The translations under genes and the position numbers were made by a program. The notes below the pieces were generated by a model. It worked only from the letters and a program-made list of their open reading frames with translations. It made no database searches and was not told where the DNA came from. From Isosphaeraceae bacterium EP7 (GTDB lineage Bacteria > Planctomycetota > Planctomycetia > Isosphaerales > Isosphaeraceae): a stretch of DNA of 64,000 nt. The DNA is taken from positions 1,065,174 to 1,129,173 of the forward strand of contig CP151667.1 in NCBI GenBank assembly GCA_038400315.1, read 5' to 3'. Below, in pieces: positions 57,090-64,000 of this stretch (position 1 is its first letter; each line of letters starts with the position of its first letter).

Positions 57090-58460
57090 ATGTCCGACGA
57101 TTCGAGCGTGCCTCTGGGGACGACCGGGCCCGAGCCCACGCGTCGCCAGTTCCACAAGGCGGCGGCCGCCGCGGCCATCGGGATGTTCGCGGCCCCCGCC
57201 GTGGTTCGCGGCCGGAACCTCAACGACAAGTTGAACATCGCCTGCATCGGGGTGGGCGGTCGCGGTGCGTCGAACCTGGGGGACGTGACGTCCGAGAACA
57301 TCGTCGCCCTCTGCGACGTCTATGATGGGGCGGTCGCCCATGCGGCCGAGGCCCACCCCAGGGCCAAGAAGTACAAGGACTTCCGCAGGCTGTTCGACGA
57401 CCTGAAGGGCTACGACGCGGTGGTGGTCAGCACGACCGAGCACACCCACGCCTTCGCGACCCTGCCTGCCTTGCAGCTGGGCAAGCACGTCTACTGCGAG
57501 AAGCCGCTGACTCACGACATCTGGGAGGCCAGGCTCATCCGCGAGGCCGCCGCCAAGGCCAAGGTGGCCACCCAGATGGGGACGCAGATCCACGCGGGCG
57601 ACAACTATCGCCGCGTCGTCGAGCTGATCCAGGGGGGCGCGATCGGGGCCGTCAAGGACGTCCACGTCTGGGTCGGCCGCGCCTGGGGTCGGCAATCGCC
57701 CGAGGACGCCGAGGCCAACCACGACATCGTCTCGGTGACCGAGCGGCCGACAGGATCGACGCCCATCCCCACAGGGTTGGATTGGGACCTCTGGCTGGGG
57801 CCGGTCAAGGCTCGTCCCTTCCATGAAGTCTACTTCCCCGGGCCGAAGTGGTATCGGTGGTGGGACTTCGGCAACGGCACCATGAGCGACCTGGGGAGCC
57901 ACTGGATCGACCTGCCGTTCTGGGCCTTGAAGCTGAAGGCACCCAGCACGGTCGAGGCGTTCGGGCCGCCGCCGCATCCGGAGATCGCCCCGGCGACCAT
58001 GAAGGCGGTCTATGAGTACGAGGCGAAGGGCGACCAGCCCGCCACCCGCCTGACCTGGTATCAGGGCGCGATGAAGCCCGAAGCCTGGACCAGCGGGGCC
58101 ATCCCCAAGTGGGACAGCGGCGTGCTGTTCGTGGGCGAGAAGGGGATGCTTGTCTCCGACTACGGCCGCAACATCCTTCTGCCAGAAAACGAGTTCCGAG
58201 ACTACAAGCGGCCCGAGCCGACGATCCCCAAGTCGCTGGGCCACCACGCCGAGTGGATCCACGCCTGCAAGACCGGGTCCCCGACCACCTGCGACTTCGC
58301 ATACTCGGGCTGGCTGACCGAGGCCAATCACCTGGGCAACGTGGCATATCGGGTGGGCAAGAAGCTCGAATGGGACGCCGCCGCCCTGAAGGCGACCAAC
58401 GCGTCCGAAGCCGAGCCCCTGATCCGCCGCGACTACCGCGCAGGCTGGTCCCTGGGCTGA
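57090..58460 (+). CDS. Tat-exported Gfo/Idh/MocA-family oxidoreductase
   Basis: 456 residues. A Tat-type signal ([17 protein letters not shown]) leads to an NAD(P)-binding domain ([17 protein letters not shown]) and the family signature [14 protein letters not shown], whose Lys helps catalysis. [15 protein letters not shown] and [10 protein letters not shown] come from the C-terminal domain. Exported members bind their cofactor tightly and oxidise or isomerise sugars; some are glucoside 3-dehydrogenases feeding DUF1080 hydrolases, which fits the gene just upstream. Start 57090 follows a GGGGAGG ribosome-binding site. A long hairpin follows the stop. Confidence 0.9.
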   Translation: MSDDSSVPLGTTGPEPTRRQFHKAAAAAAIGMFAAPAVVRGRNLNDKLNIACIGVGGRGASNLGDVTSENIVALCDVYDGAVAHAAEAHPRAKKYKDFRRLFDDLKGYDAVVVSTTEHTHAFATLPALQLGKHVYCEKPLTHDIWEARLIREAAAKAKVATQMGTQIHAGDNYRRVVELIQGGAIGAVKDVHVWVGRAWGRQSPEDAEANHDIVSVTERPTGSTPIPTGLDWDLWLGPVKARPFHEVYFPGPKWYRWWDFGNGTMSDLGSHWIDLPFWALKLKAPSTVEAFGPPPHPEIAPATMKAVYEYEAKGDQPATRLTWYQGAMKPEAWTSGAIPKWDSGVLFVGEKGMLVSDYGRNILLPENEFRDYKRPEPTIPKSLGHHAEWIHACKTGSPTTCDFAYSGWLTEANHLGNVAYRVGKKLEWDAAALKATNASEAEPLIRRDYRAGWSLG

Positions 58461-58473
58461 ACTCAAACCGTCG

Positions 58474-58511
58474 GGGCGGTCGGCCGGGCTCTCGACGAGG
58501 GCCGGCCGCCC
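58474..58511 (+). terminator. Terminator-like hairpin after the oxidoreductase gene
   Basis: GGGCGGTCGGCC (58474-58485) pairs with GGCCGGCCGCCC (58500-58511), 12 base pairs with one G-U wobble and a 14-base loop, starting 13 bases past the stop codon. Confidence 0.7.
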
Positions 58512-58666
58512 GTTCCCGGTCGGGTCTCGATCGGCTCCGCCCATTCGGGCCGAACAGGGCCGAAGGTGACGGTCGATGCGTTGTGTTTCAACCGGTCGAG
58601 TGGGCAATGGATTGCTCTGACGCGGATGTGCGAGGAGTCGCTGCGATGGACTCACCTCGAATCCCC

Positions 58667-58761
58667 GGGTTCGTTTCGTAATCTGGTGGCCTTTGGCACG
58701 ATTGAGATGGCTTCGTTCGGCGAAAACACGGTTTTGGCAGCGTAAAAGTGGGTTCGTTTCG
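58667..58761 (-). repeat. Cluster of CGAAACGAACCC repeats (minus orientation)
   Basis: The complement of the 12-mer occurs at 58667-58678 and 58750-58761, and a degenerate complement (GGCTTCGTTCGG) is at 58709-58720. The degenerate copy matches the degenerate unit at 530-541 at 11 of 12 positions, so the two clusters share a mixed-unit organisation, in opposite orientation and about 58 kb apart. Confidence 0.72.
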
Positions 58762-59110
58762 CAATAACCGTGTTTCAAATTGCGTATCAATTGACGGACG
58801 TTCACTGGGAAGTCGATTTTCATCAGTGAGCAGCGAATGGGAGCCTGGGAATTAAGTTGCGTCCTGTAGCGGTGCGGTCAGGCTCATCGTGACAGTCGGG
58901 GCGTTGTTCGCGGCAAGGCCGGGTTCTTTGCAGGGCTGGTTCGCATCCGGCGAGCGAGTCGTCCATTGAGATAGTCCTTTCATCCGACGATTTTCTCCCC
59001 TGTATTTTCGGATACGGGAGATTTTGTCGAAATTATTTGCCCGATCCCGGGCCGGGCGGTCTTTGGCAGATCGACCAGCGGGGATGGGCCCTGGTTTCGG
59101 AGGTGATCCG

Positions 59111-60070
59111 ATGGCATCGTTGACGACGCGTGAACTTGGTGGTTCGGGCCTGAAGGTGGCCCCTCTGGCGTTCGGCGGGAACGTGTTCGGGTGGACGATT
59201 GACGAGGCGACTTCATTCCGATTGCTGGATCGGTTCGTGGAGGCGGGGTTCAACCTGGTGGACACGGCCGACGTCTATTCGAGGTGGAAGCCGGGGAATG
59301 AAGGGGGGGAGTCGGAGACGATCCTGGGCAACTGGTTCGCCAGGGGGGGAAATCGGGAGAAGGTGGTGCTCGCCACCAAGGTCGGGATGGAGATGGGGAC
59401 GGGCAAGAAGGGGCTGTCGAGGGCGTACATCCTCGAGGCGGTCGAGAAGTCGCTCAAGCGGTTGCAGACCGACGTGATCGACGTATACCAGTCGCACAGG
59501 GACGACGCCGAGACTCCGCTGGAGGAGACGCTGGGGACGTTTGCCGAGCTGATCAAGCAGGGGAAGGTGCGGGCGATCGGCGCGTCGAACTACTCGGCCG
59601 AGCGGCTGGCCCAGGCCTTGAAGGTGAGCAAGGACAACGGGCTGCCGCGGTATGAGACGCTGCAACCGGAGTACAACCTCATCGAGCGGGCCAAGTTCGA
59701 GGCCGAATTGCAGCCGCTCTGCGTGCGAGAGAATGTCGGGGTGATCCCCTATTACTCGCTGGCGAGCGGGTTCTTGACCGGGAAGTATCGGTCGGAGGCC
59801 GACCTGTCGAAGAGCGCGGGGCGGGGCCAGAACGTCAAGAAATATCTCGATGAGCGGGGCCTTCGGATTCTGAAGGCTCTGGACACCGTGGCCGATCAGC
59901 ATCGGTCGAATCCGGCGAGGGTGGCCCTGGCCTGGCTCGCCTCGCGACCTGCGATCACGGCCCCGATCGCCAGTGCGACCAGTCTCGAACAGCTCGACGA
60001 CCTCATCGCGTCGGCCTCGCTGGCGTTGACTGACGCGGATGTCAAGCTCCTGGATGAGGCCAGTGCATGA
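59111..60070 (+). CDS. Aldo/keto reductase
   Basis: 319 residues, a full-length (alpha/beta)8 reductase with the catalytic tetrad visible: Asp and Tyr in NLVDTADVYS, Lys in VVLATKVGM, His in DVYQSHRDD. IGASNYSAERLAQAL and VIPYYSLASGFLTGKY are family blocks, and the NADPH site is APIASATSLEQLDDL. The substrate cannot be predicted; closest in character to the AKR11/YghZ-like general reductases. The start at 59111 is preceded by GGAGGTG. It converges on the ada-like gene, with a hairpin in the gap. Confidence 0.9.
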   Translation: MASLTTRELGGSGLKVAPLAFGGNVFGWTIDEATSFRLLDRFVEAGFNLVDTADVYSRWKPGNEGGESETILGNWFARGGNREKVVLATKVGMEMGTGKKGLSRAYILEAVEKSLKRLQTDVIDVYQSHRDDAETPLEETLGTFAELIKQGKVRAIGASNYSAERLAQALKVSKDNGLPRYETLQPEYNLIERAKFEAELQPLCVRENVGVIPYYSLASGFLTGKYRSEADLSKSAGRGQNVKKYLDERGLRILKALDTVADQHRSNPARVALAWLASRPAITAPIASATSLEQLDDLIASASLALTDADVKLLDEASA

Positions 60071-60096
60071 CGGAGTCGGGACCACGATCCCGTTCG

Positions 60097-60126
60097 CCGG
60101 TCCGATCGATCCGAGAATCGGGCCGG
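60097..60126. terminator. Bidirectional terminator-like hairpin
   Basis: CCGGTCCGAT (60097-60106) pairs with ATCGGGCCGG (60117-60126), ten base pairs with one G-U wobble, in the gap between the convergent aldo/keto reductase and ada-like genes. Confidence 0.65.
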
Positions 60127-60163
60127 TGACGAGGGGGGGCGATGGTTACCCATCTTGCGGAGA

Positions 60164-61240
60164 TCAGGCGTCCGGGGGACTGAGCTCGCGATCGAGGAGG
60201 GTTCGTTTGCGGTCGACGCCCCAGCGGTAGCCGGAGATGCTGCCGTCGGAGCGGACGACGCGGTGGCAGGGGATGGCCACGGCGATCCGGTTTGCCGCGA
60301 CGGCCCCGGCGACCGCCCTGGTGGAAGATGGGATACCCAGTCGGGCGGCCAGCTCGGAATAGCTGACGGTCTTGCCGGCCGGGATCTCGGTCAGCGCCCG
60401 CCAGACTCGCATCTGGAAGGCCGTCCCGCGCACGTCCAGGGGTAGGTCGAAGTTGATCGACGGCGATTCGATCAGGCCGACGACGCGGGCGACGTGCTGT
60501 TCAAAGTCGGCGTCGGCCCCGACGAATGTTGCCCTGGGGAACGCGTCCTGGAGCTGGCGGACGAGGGCGTCGGGATCGTCGCCCAGGAGGATGGAGCAGA
60601 CGCCGGCCTCGGTCGCTGCGACGAGGAGCGAGCCGAGCGTGCACTGGCCGACGGCGAAGCGGATGGTGGCGTCGGGGGCGCCCGTGCGGAAGTCGGTGGG
60701 GGTCATCCCGAGGATCCTCGACGAGTTTGCATAGAAGCGTCCGTTGCTATTAAAGCCCGCCCCGTAGATGGCACCGGTGATCGTCTCGCCGCCGTGCAAG
60801 GCCTCCCTGACGCGGCGGGCGCGGTGGGCCTCGGCGTAGCCCTTGGGGGTCAGCCCGGTGGCGGCCTTGAAGAGCCTGTGGAAGTGGGACGGGCTCAGGT
60901 TCGCGGCGTCGGCGAGGGTTTGCAGCGTGGGCAACGCAGACGCCTCCTCGATCAGTCGGCAGGCCGCGGCCACCGCCGACGTCCGTGCCTCGCCGGGTTC
61001 CCGATCGGGCCTGCACCGCTTGCAGGGGCGGAAGCCGGCCCGCTCGGCGTCGACTCGCGTGTCGTAAAAGCGGACGTTTTCGCGTCTGGCCTGGCGTGAG
61101 GGGCACATCGGCCTGCAATAGACGCCGGTGGTCCGCACCGAGTAGACAAAGGCCCCATCGGCCCGGGGATCGCGGCTTAAGACGGCGTTCCAGCGGGCTT
61201 CGTCCTCTTCGGTCGTGGAGGTCGCGGCGGCAGGCTTCAT
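60164..61240 (-). CDS. ada: Bifunctional Ada: methylphosphotriester sensor, AraC HTH and O6-alkylguanine transferase
   Basis: 358 residues in the complete E. coli Ada order. The N-terminal zinc domain has Cys42, Cys46 (VYCRPMCPSR) and Cys73, Cys76 (CKRC); one of the first pair accepts the phosphotriester methyl group. The AraC helix-turn-helix (about 90-180) reads LADAANLSPSHFHRLFKAATG. The C-terminal methyltransferase has IPCHRVV with acceptor Cys325, and MRVWRALTEIPAGKTVSYSELA before it. The protein repairs O6-alkylguanine and, once methylated, activates its own regulon. The ATG at 61240 is set by homology; an open frame upstream is a shadow. The divergent neighbour is an aldo/keto reductase. 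Confidence 0.94.
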   Translation of the reverse strand: MKPAAATSTTEEDEARWNAVLSRDPRADGAFVYSVRTTGVYCRPMCPSRQARRENVRFYDTRVDAERAGFRPCKRCRPDREPGEARTSAVAAACRLIEEASALPTLQTLADAANLSPSHFHRLFKAATGLTPKGYAEAHRARRVREALHGGETITGAIYGAGFNSNGRFYANSSRILGMTPTDFRTGAPDATIRFAVGQCTLGSLLVAATEAGVCSILLGDDPDALVRQLQDAFPRATFVGADADFEQHVARVVGLIESPSINFDLPLDVRGTAFQMRVWRALTEIPAGKTVSYSELAARLGIPSSTRAVAGAVAANRIAVAIPCHRVVRSDGSISGYRWGVDRKRTLLDRELSPPDA

Positions 61241-61471
61241 CGTTGAGCCTCGAGAGCGGGTGATCGTGGGGACGCGGGAGGACGGTTGACTCGTCGAGGC
61301 GGGAGATTTGCCGGTCGAGCTCGCCACGATAAGCGACGGCCGAAAAAGAGGCGCCCTGTTTCTTGCGGCCGAATCGCGATCGAGGGCAGGGCGATCGGGC
61401 GCTCGGGATCGGGGGCCTTGATCCGCGTCGTACCATGGGAGGAGTGACATCTTTTTAACGATCCCCGCGGA

Positions 61472-62503
61472 GTGCTCGCCTTGGACCTGAAGCAGCCGAG
61501 ACGACTTGGAAAATCGGACGTCGAGATCACGCCGGTGATTTTTGGCGCCTGGGCCGTTGGGGGATGGATGTGGGGCGGGGCCGAGGAGGCCGAGTCGATC
61601 GCCGCGATTCAGGCGAGCATCGACCACGGCGTGACCACAATCGACACCGCCGCGGTTTATGGGCAGGGATACGGCGAGGAGGTGGTGGGCAAGGCCATTA
61701 AGGGACGCCGCGAGCGTGTGCAGATCGCCACCAAGTGCGGCATGCGCTGGGACACCGTCGCAGGCGGCGATGGCGGCAGCGACCCCTGGAAGACCGACGA
61801 CAGGCTGGGCAATCCGGTCGAGATCCGCCGCAATTCGCGGCCCGAGAGCGTCGCTTATGAGCTAGAGCAGAGCCTGAAGCGGCTGGGCACCGACGTGATC
61901 GACCTGTACCAGGTGCACTGGCCAGACACGTCCACGCCGGTCGAGGACACGATGGCCGCGCTGCTGAAGCTGAAGGACCAGGGGAAGATCCGGGCCATCG
62001 GCGTGAGCAATTATGACGAGGTCTGGCTGAAGAAGGCGGCGGCGGTCGCGCCCGTGGCGAGCCTTCAGCCCCCTTACAGCCTGATCCAGCGCAAGATCGA
62101 GCCCAAGCTCCTGCCGTTCTGCCGCGAAAATCAGATCGGCGTGATCGTCTATTCTCCCCTGGAGCGGGGGCTGCTGACGGGCAAGGTCGGCCCCGACCGG
62201 ACGTTCCCCGCGGGCGACCACCGGGCCTCGCACAAATTCTTCACGGTCGAGAACCGCCGGCTGGTGGCCGATGCGCTGGCGAAGATCCGGCCGATCGCCG
62301 ATGGGCATGGTGCGAGCCTGTCTCAGGTGGTGATCAACTGGACGATCCAGGAGCCCGGCATCACGGCCGCCCTGGTGGGTGCCCGCAATGCTGAGCAGGC
62401 CGTGCAAAACGCCGGCGCGCTCGACTTTTCGCTGAGCGCCGAGGAATGCGCCACGATCCGCAAGGTGTTCGACCCTGTCTCGGCGGAAATGACCAAGGCC
62501 TGA
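61472..62503 (+). CDS. Aldo/keto reductase
   Basis: About 343 residues. The catalytic tetrad is seen in TTIDTAAVYGQGYGEE (Asp, Tyr), VQIATKCGM (Lys) and DLYQVHWPD (His); IGVSNYDEVWLKKAA and IVYSPLERGLLTGK follow, and the cofactor site is ALVGARNAEQAVQNA. It is distinct from the reductase at 59111-60070 (different active-site surroundings and length). The start is GTG at 61472 or TTG at 61481, the latter better spaced from GCGGAG. It is divergent from ada, with a 231-base shared intergenic region. A hairpin follows. Confidence 0.88.
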   Translation: MLALDLKQPRRLGKSDVEITPVIFGAWAVGGWMWGGAEEAESIAAIQASIDHGVTTIDTAAVYGQGYGEEVVGKAIKGRRERVQIATKCGMRWDTVAGGDGGSDPWKTDDRLGNPVEIRRNSRPESVAYELEQSLKRLGTDVIDLYQVHWPDTSTPVEDTMAALLKLKDQGKIRAIGVSNYDEVWLKKAAAVAPVASLQPPYSLIQRKIEPKLLPFCRENQIGVIVYSPLERGLLTGKVGPDRTFPAGDHRASHKFFTVENRRLVADALAKIRPIADGHGASLSQVVINWTIQEPGITAALVGARNAEQAVQNAGALDFSLSAEECATIRKVFDPVSAEMTKA

Positions 62504-62512
62504 CGAGTGGGT

Positions 62513-62530
62513 CGATCGGATCACCGATCG
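62513..62530 (+). terminator. Terminator-like hairpin after the second aldo/keto reductase
   Basis: CGATCGG (62513-62519) and CCGATCG (62524-62530) form a perfect seven-pair stem with a four-base loop, starting ten bases past the stop codon. Confidence 0.55.
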
Positions 62531-62656
62531 CCCCGGATCCGGGCCGTCCCGACCTGCGTTTCCGACCCTCGACGACCATGAACCCGATGGCTCGACGGAG
62601 GAAGGACTCGGGCGGGGCGGTGCCGCACGACGAGTTCCATCGAGCGGGAGGCATCC

Positions 62657-63109
62657 ATGAGGCGGATCGTCCCACATCCCGTCTGGATCGGCCACGCTGG
62701 CGACGGGCGCGAATACACCAGGCTGTACGAGGCGGGCATCCGCTCGCTCGTCCACCTGGCCGTCGAGGAACCTGCGCTCCAGGTCCCCCGTGACCTGATT
62801 TACCTGCGGGTTCCTCTAGCCGACGCGACCGAGAATCGGGGCGACTCGCTGACACTGGCGATCCGGTCGGTGTCGCAACTGCTCTCCGCACGCGTGCCGA
62901 CCCTGGTGTTTTGCGCCGCGGGGATGAGCCGGTCGTCTTGCGTCGTCGCGGCGGCTCTGGCGGTGAACTCGGGGGAGCCGCCCGAAGATCGCCTGCGATT
63001 CGTGATCAGCCACGGGCCGTGCGATATCTCGCCGGGGTTGTGGAACGAGGTGACCGACCTGCTGAGGTGCTGGGAGCATCGGGTCGCGACGCACGCGGGC
63101 GGACTTTGA
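62657..63109 (+). CDS. Dual-specificity-phosphatase-like protein
   Basis: 150 residues. The P-loop phosphatase motif is VFCAAGMSRSS (Cys86, Arg92; C-x5-R), the signature of tyrosine and dual-specificity phosphatases, and an Asp in VPLADATENRGD could be the general acid. The overall size and the IRSLVHLAVEE and LIYLRVPLAD strands fit a compact DSP fold. It is cytoplasmic. Planctomycetes encode many eukaryote-like Ser/Thr kinases, so a signalling role is reasonable; phosphosugar or phosphoinositide substrates are also possible. There is no partner kinase nearby. Confidence 0.8.
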   Translation: MRRIVPHPVWIGHAGDGREYTRLYEAGIRSLVHLAVEEPALQVPRDLIYLRVPLADATENRGDSLTLAIRSVSQLLSARVPTLVFCAAGMSRSSCVVAAALAVNSGEPPEDRLRFVISHGPCDISPGLWNEVTDLLRCWEHRVATHAGGL

Positions 63110-63127
63110 ACGCGACGCGGGGATTTC

Positions 63128-63142
63128 GACCGGCGTCCGGTC
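63128..63142 (+). terminator. Short hairpin after the phosphatase-like gene
   Basis: GACCGG (63128-63133) and CCGGTC (63137-63142) form a six-pair stem around a three-base loop, 18 bases past the stop; outer ACGC (63115-63118) and GCGT (63147-63150) could extend it. Confidence 0.4.
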
Positions 63143-63298
63143 CCGTGCGTTCGTGAACAGATTCGTCAGATGTCGCGGGAAAAAGGGATTGGAGGGGGCC
63201 GGTCCTGCCGATCAAGGGGGATGAGTCGGGGTCTCAGTCCGCGATGGTGCGTGAGGCCGACCCGGCCGCGATCGGTCGCAAGCGAGGGGTGGTCGGGC

Positions 63299-64000
63299 AT
63301 GGACGTTCGAGAAATTCCGCTGGATGACGTGCTGCTCGACTCGAACTTGAACCTCCGCGACAGGCTGGATGGCGAGGCGGTGGAGCGGTATGCCGAGGCC
63401 TGGGACCGGATGCCCCCGCTGACGGTCTTCGAGGTGGACGGCGACTGGCTGCTTGCCGACGGGTTCCACCGGCATGCGGCAGCGGCCAAGATGGGGAAGA
63501 AGATGGTGCCCGCCGAGGTGCGGCAAGGGACCTTTGCCGATGCCATGGACTTCGCCGCCGGGGCCAACCTGTCCCACGGCCTGCCGCTGACGCGGGCCGA
63601 GCGGAGGCGGGCGGTCGAGGTGAAGCTGCGGATGCATCACGGGTTGTCGGACCGCAAGCTGGCCGAGGACCTGGGGGTGAGCCGCGACCTGATCGCCAGG
63701 GTACGCAAGCAACTCGTCGACGGCGGCCAGATTCCGGCCGGCGAGGGGCGGGTAGGGGCCGACGGCAAGACCTACCCGGCCTCGTTGCCCAAGGATCCGA
63801 ACGAGCACCTGCCCAGGAGCACCGCGGGCGGCGGCCAGGATGACCCGCGGGACCGTGGGGCGAGGGAGGCGGATGGGGCGCCGTGGGACGACACCACAAG
63901 CCCGATGCCCGGCGCAAAAGGCCCATCCGGGGGCGCGATGACGGCCCCCTGGGATCACGAGCCGGCCAAGGCGGCGGCGCTGGCCGACCCGGTGGACGTG
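63299..64000 (+). CDS. ParB-like nuclease-domain/HTH protein (cut by window end)
   Basis: At least 234 residues, still open at the window's last base, so partial. The N-terminus is a ParB/Srx-like domain: REIPLDDVLLDSNLNLRD, then WLLADGFHRHAAAAKMG (the conserved G-x-H/R-R region). A helix-turn-helix follows (GLSDRKLAEDLGVSRDLIARVRKQL), then a linker with VGADGKTYPASLP and an acidic, Gly/Pro-rich tail. This layout matches stand-alone ParB-domain regulators found on genomic islands and plasmids more than chromosomal ParB, and no ParA gene is visible. ATG 63299 has a GAGGGG ribosome-binding site upstream. Confidence 0.8.
   Translation, partial: MDVREIPLDDVLLDSNLNLRDRLDGEAVERYAEAWDRMPPLTVFEVDGDWLLADGFHRHAAAAKMGKKMVPAEVRQGTFADAMDFAAGANLSHGLPLTRAERRRAVEVKLRMHHGLSDRKLAEDLGVSRDLIARVRKQLVDGGQIPAGEGRVGADGKTYPASLPKDPNEHLPRSTAGGGQDDPRDRGAREADGAPWDDTTSPMPGAKGPSGGAMTAPWDHEPAKAAALADPVDV

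Larger units (their letters stand above)
58461..59110. other. Intergenic region with terminator and dispersed repeats
   Basis: About 650 bases between the oxidoreductase and aldo/keto reductase genes. It holds the hairpin at 58474-58511 and the repeat cluster at 58667-58761. From about 58730 to 59050 the sequence is more AT-rich than elsewhere, consistent with a promoter for the reductase. I see no gene. Confidence 0.55.

Noticed and set aside
56004-58823. Upstream extension of the CE15-like esterase frame to 1347 codons
   Set aside because: The extension lies antisense to the DUF1080 and Gfo/Idh/MocA genes; the natural N-terminus with signal peptide begins at 56003.

Overview
This is a GC-rich window from a planctomycete, most probably an Isosphaeraceae-type member of the Planctomycetia. 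The assignment rests on gene families that are hallmarks of that group: two PSCyt1/DUF1549/DUF1553 plus DUF1501 gene pairs, two DUF1559 pseudopilin-like genes, DUF1080 (3-keto-disaccharide hydrolase) proteins, ThuA-like proteins, a Tat-exported Gfo/Idh/MocA oxidoreductase, a CRTAC1/ASPIC-UnbV propeller protein, and a large soluble hybrid histidine kinase. I see no rRNA or tRNA gene, CRISPR array, insertion sequence or phage module. Because of the GC content, long open frames lie antisense to many real genes; I treat them as shadows.

Layout. 0.7-5.3 kb (minus): two methyltransferases, a membrane-anchored GT2 glycosyltransferase, a PfkB sugar kinase and a Tat-exported TIM-barrel protein. 5.5-7.1 kb: an FHA protein convergent with a TlpA-like thioredoxin, sharing a terminator hairpin. 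7.2-10.9 kb (minus): a nucleotide-sugar and glycan cluster with two NAD-dependent epimerases and a GT4 transferase. 11.5-14.5 kb: a secreted metallopeptidase-like protein and an LssY_C membrane protein. 14.7-19.0 kb: first PSCyt/DUF1501 pair. 19.0-23.3 kb: hybrid kinase. 23.8-31.5 kb (plus): an AsmA-like protein, a tandem rhodanese, a TolB-like propeller, and a DUF1559 protein followed by a small lipoprotein. 31.6-41.7 kb (minus): ThuA, TIM barrel, double ThuA, DUF1080, PAS-AraC regulator, ROK regulator and the second PSCyt/DUF1501 pair, which looks like a regulated carbohydrate-utilisation island. 42.0-53.0 kb (plus): DUF1559, lipoprotein, AhpD-like protein, EF-hand/deiodinase-like redoxin, small helical protein, ASPIC/UnbV lipoprotein, acetate kinase, phosphoketolase. 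53.1-58.5 kb: BNR sialidase-like protein, small secreted protein, CE15-like esterase, DUF1080, Gfo/Idh/MocA. 59.1-64.0 kb: two aldo/keto reductases flanking an Ada-type repair protein, a dual-specificity-phosphatase-like protein and a ParB-like protein cut by the window end.

How it works together (inference). Export signals (Sec, lipobox, Tat, prepilin) are very common here, which fits an envelope-centred lifestyle. The DUF1080, Gfo/Idh, ThuA and TIM-barrel genes suggest oxidation and cleavage of glycosides outside the cytoplasm, with ROK and PAS-AraC regulators beside them. Phosphoketolase and acetate kinase form a complete xylulose-5-P or fructose-6-P to acetyl-P to acetate plus ATP shunt.

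Most interesting items: the twice-occurring DUF1559-lipoprotein cassette, whose lipoproteins are recognisable homologues; the secreted redox operon containing an EF-hand/iodothyronine-deiodinase-like fusion with Cys in place of selenocysteine; and a dispersed extragenic repeat built on CGAAACGAACCC near both ends of the window.
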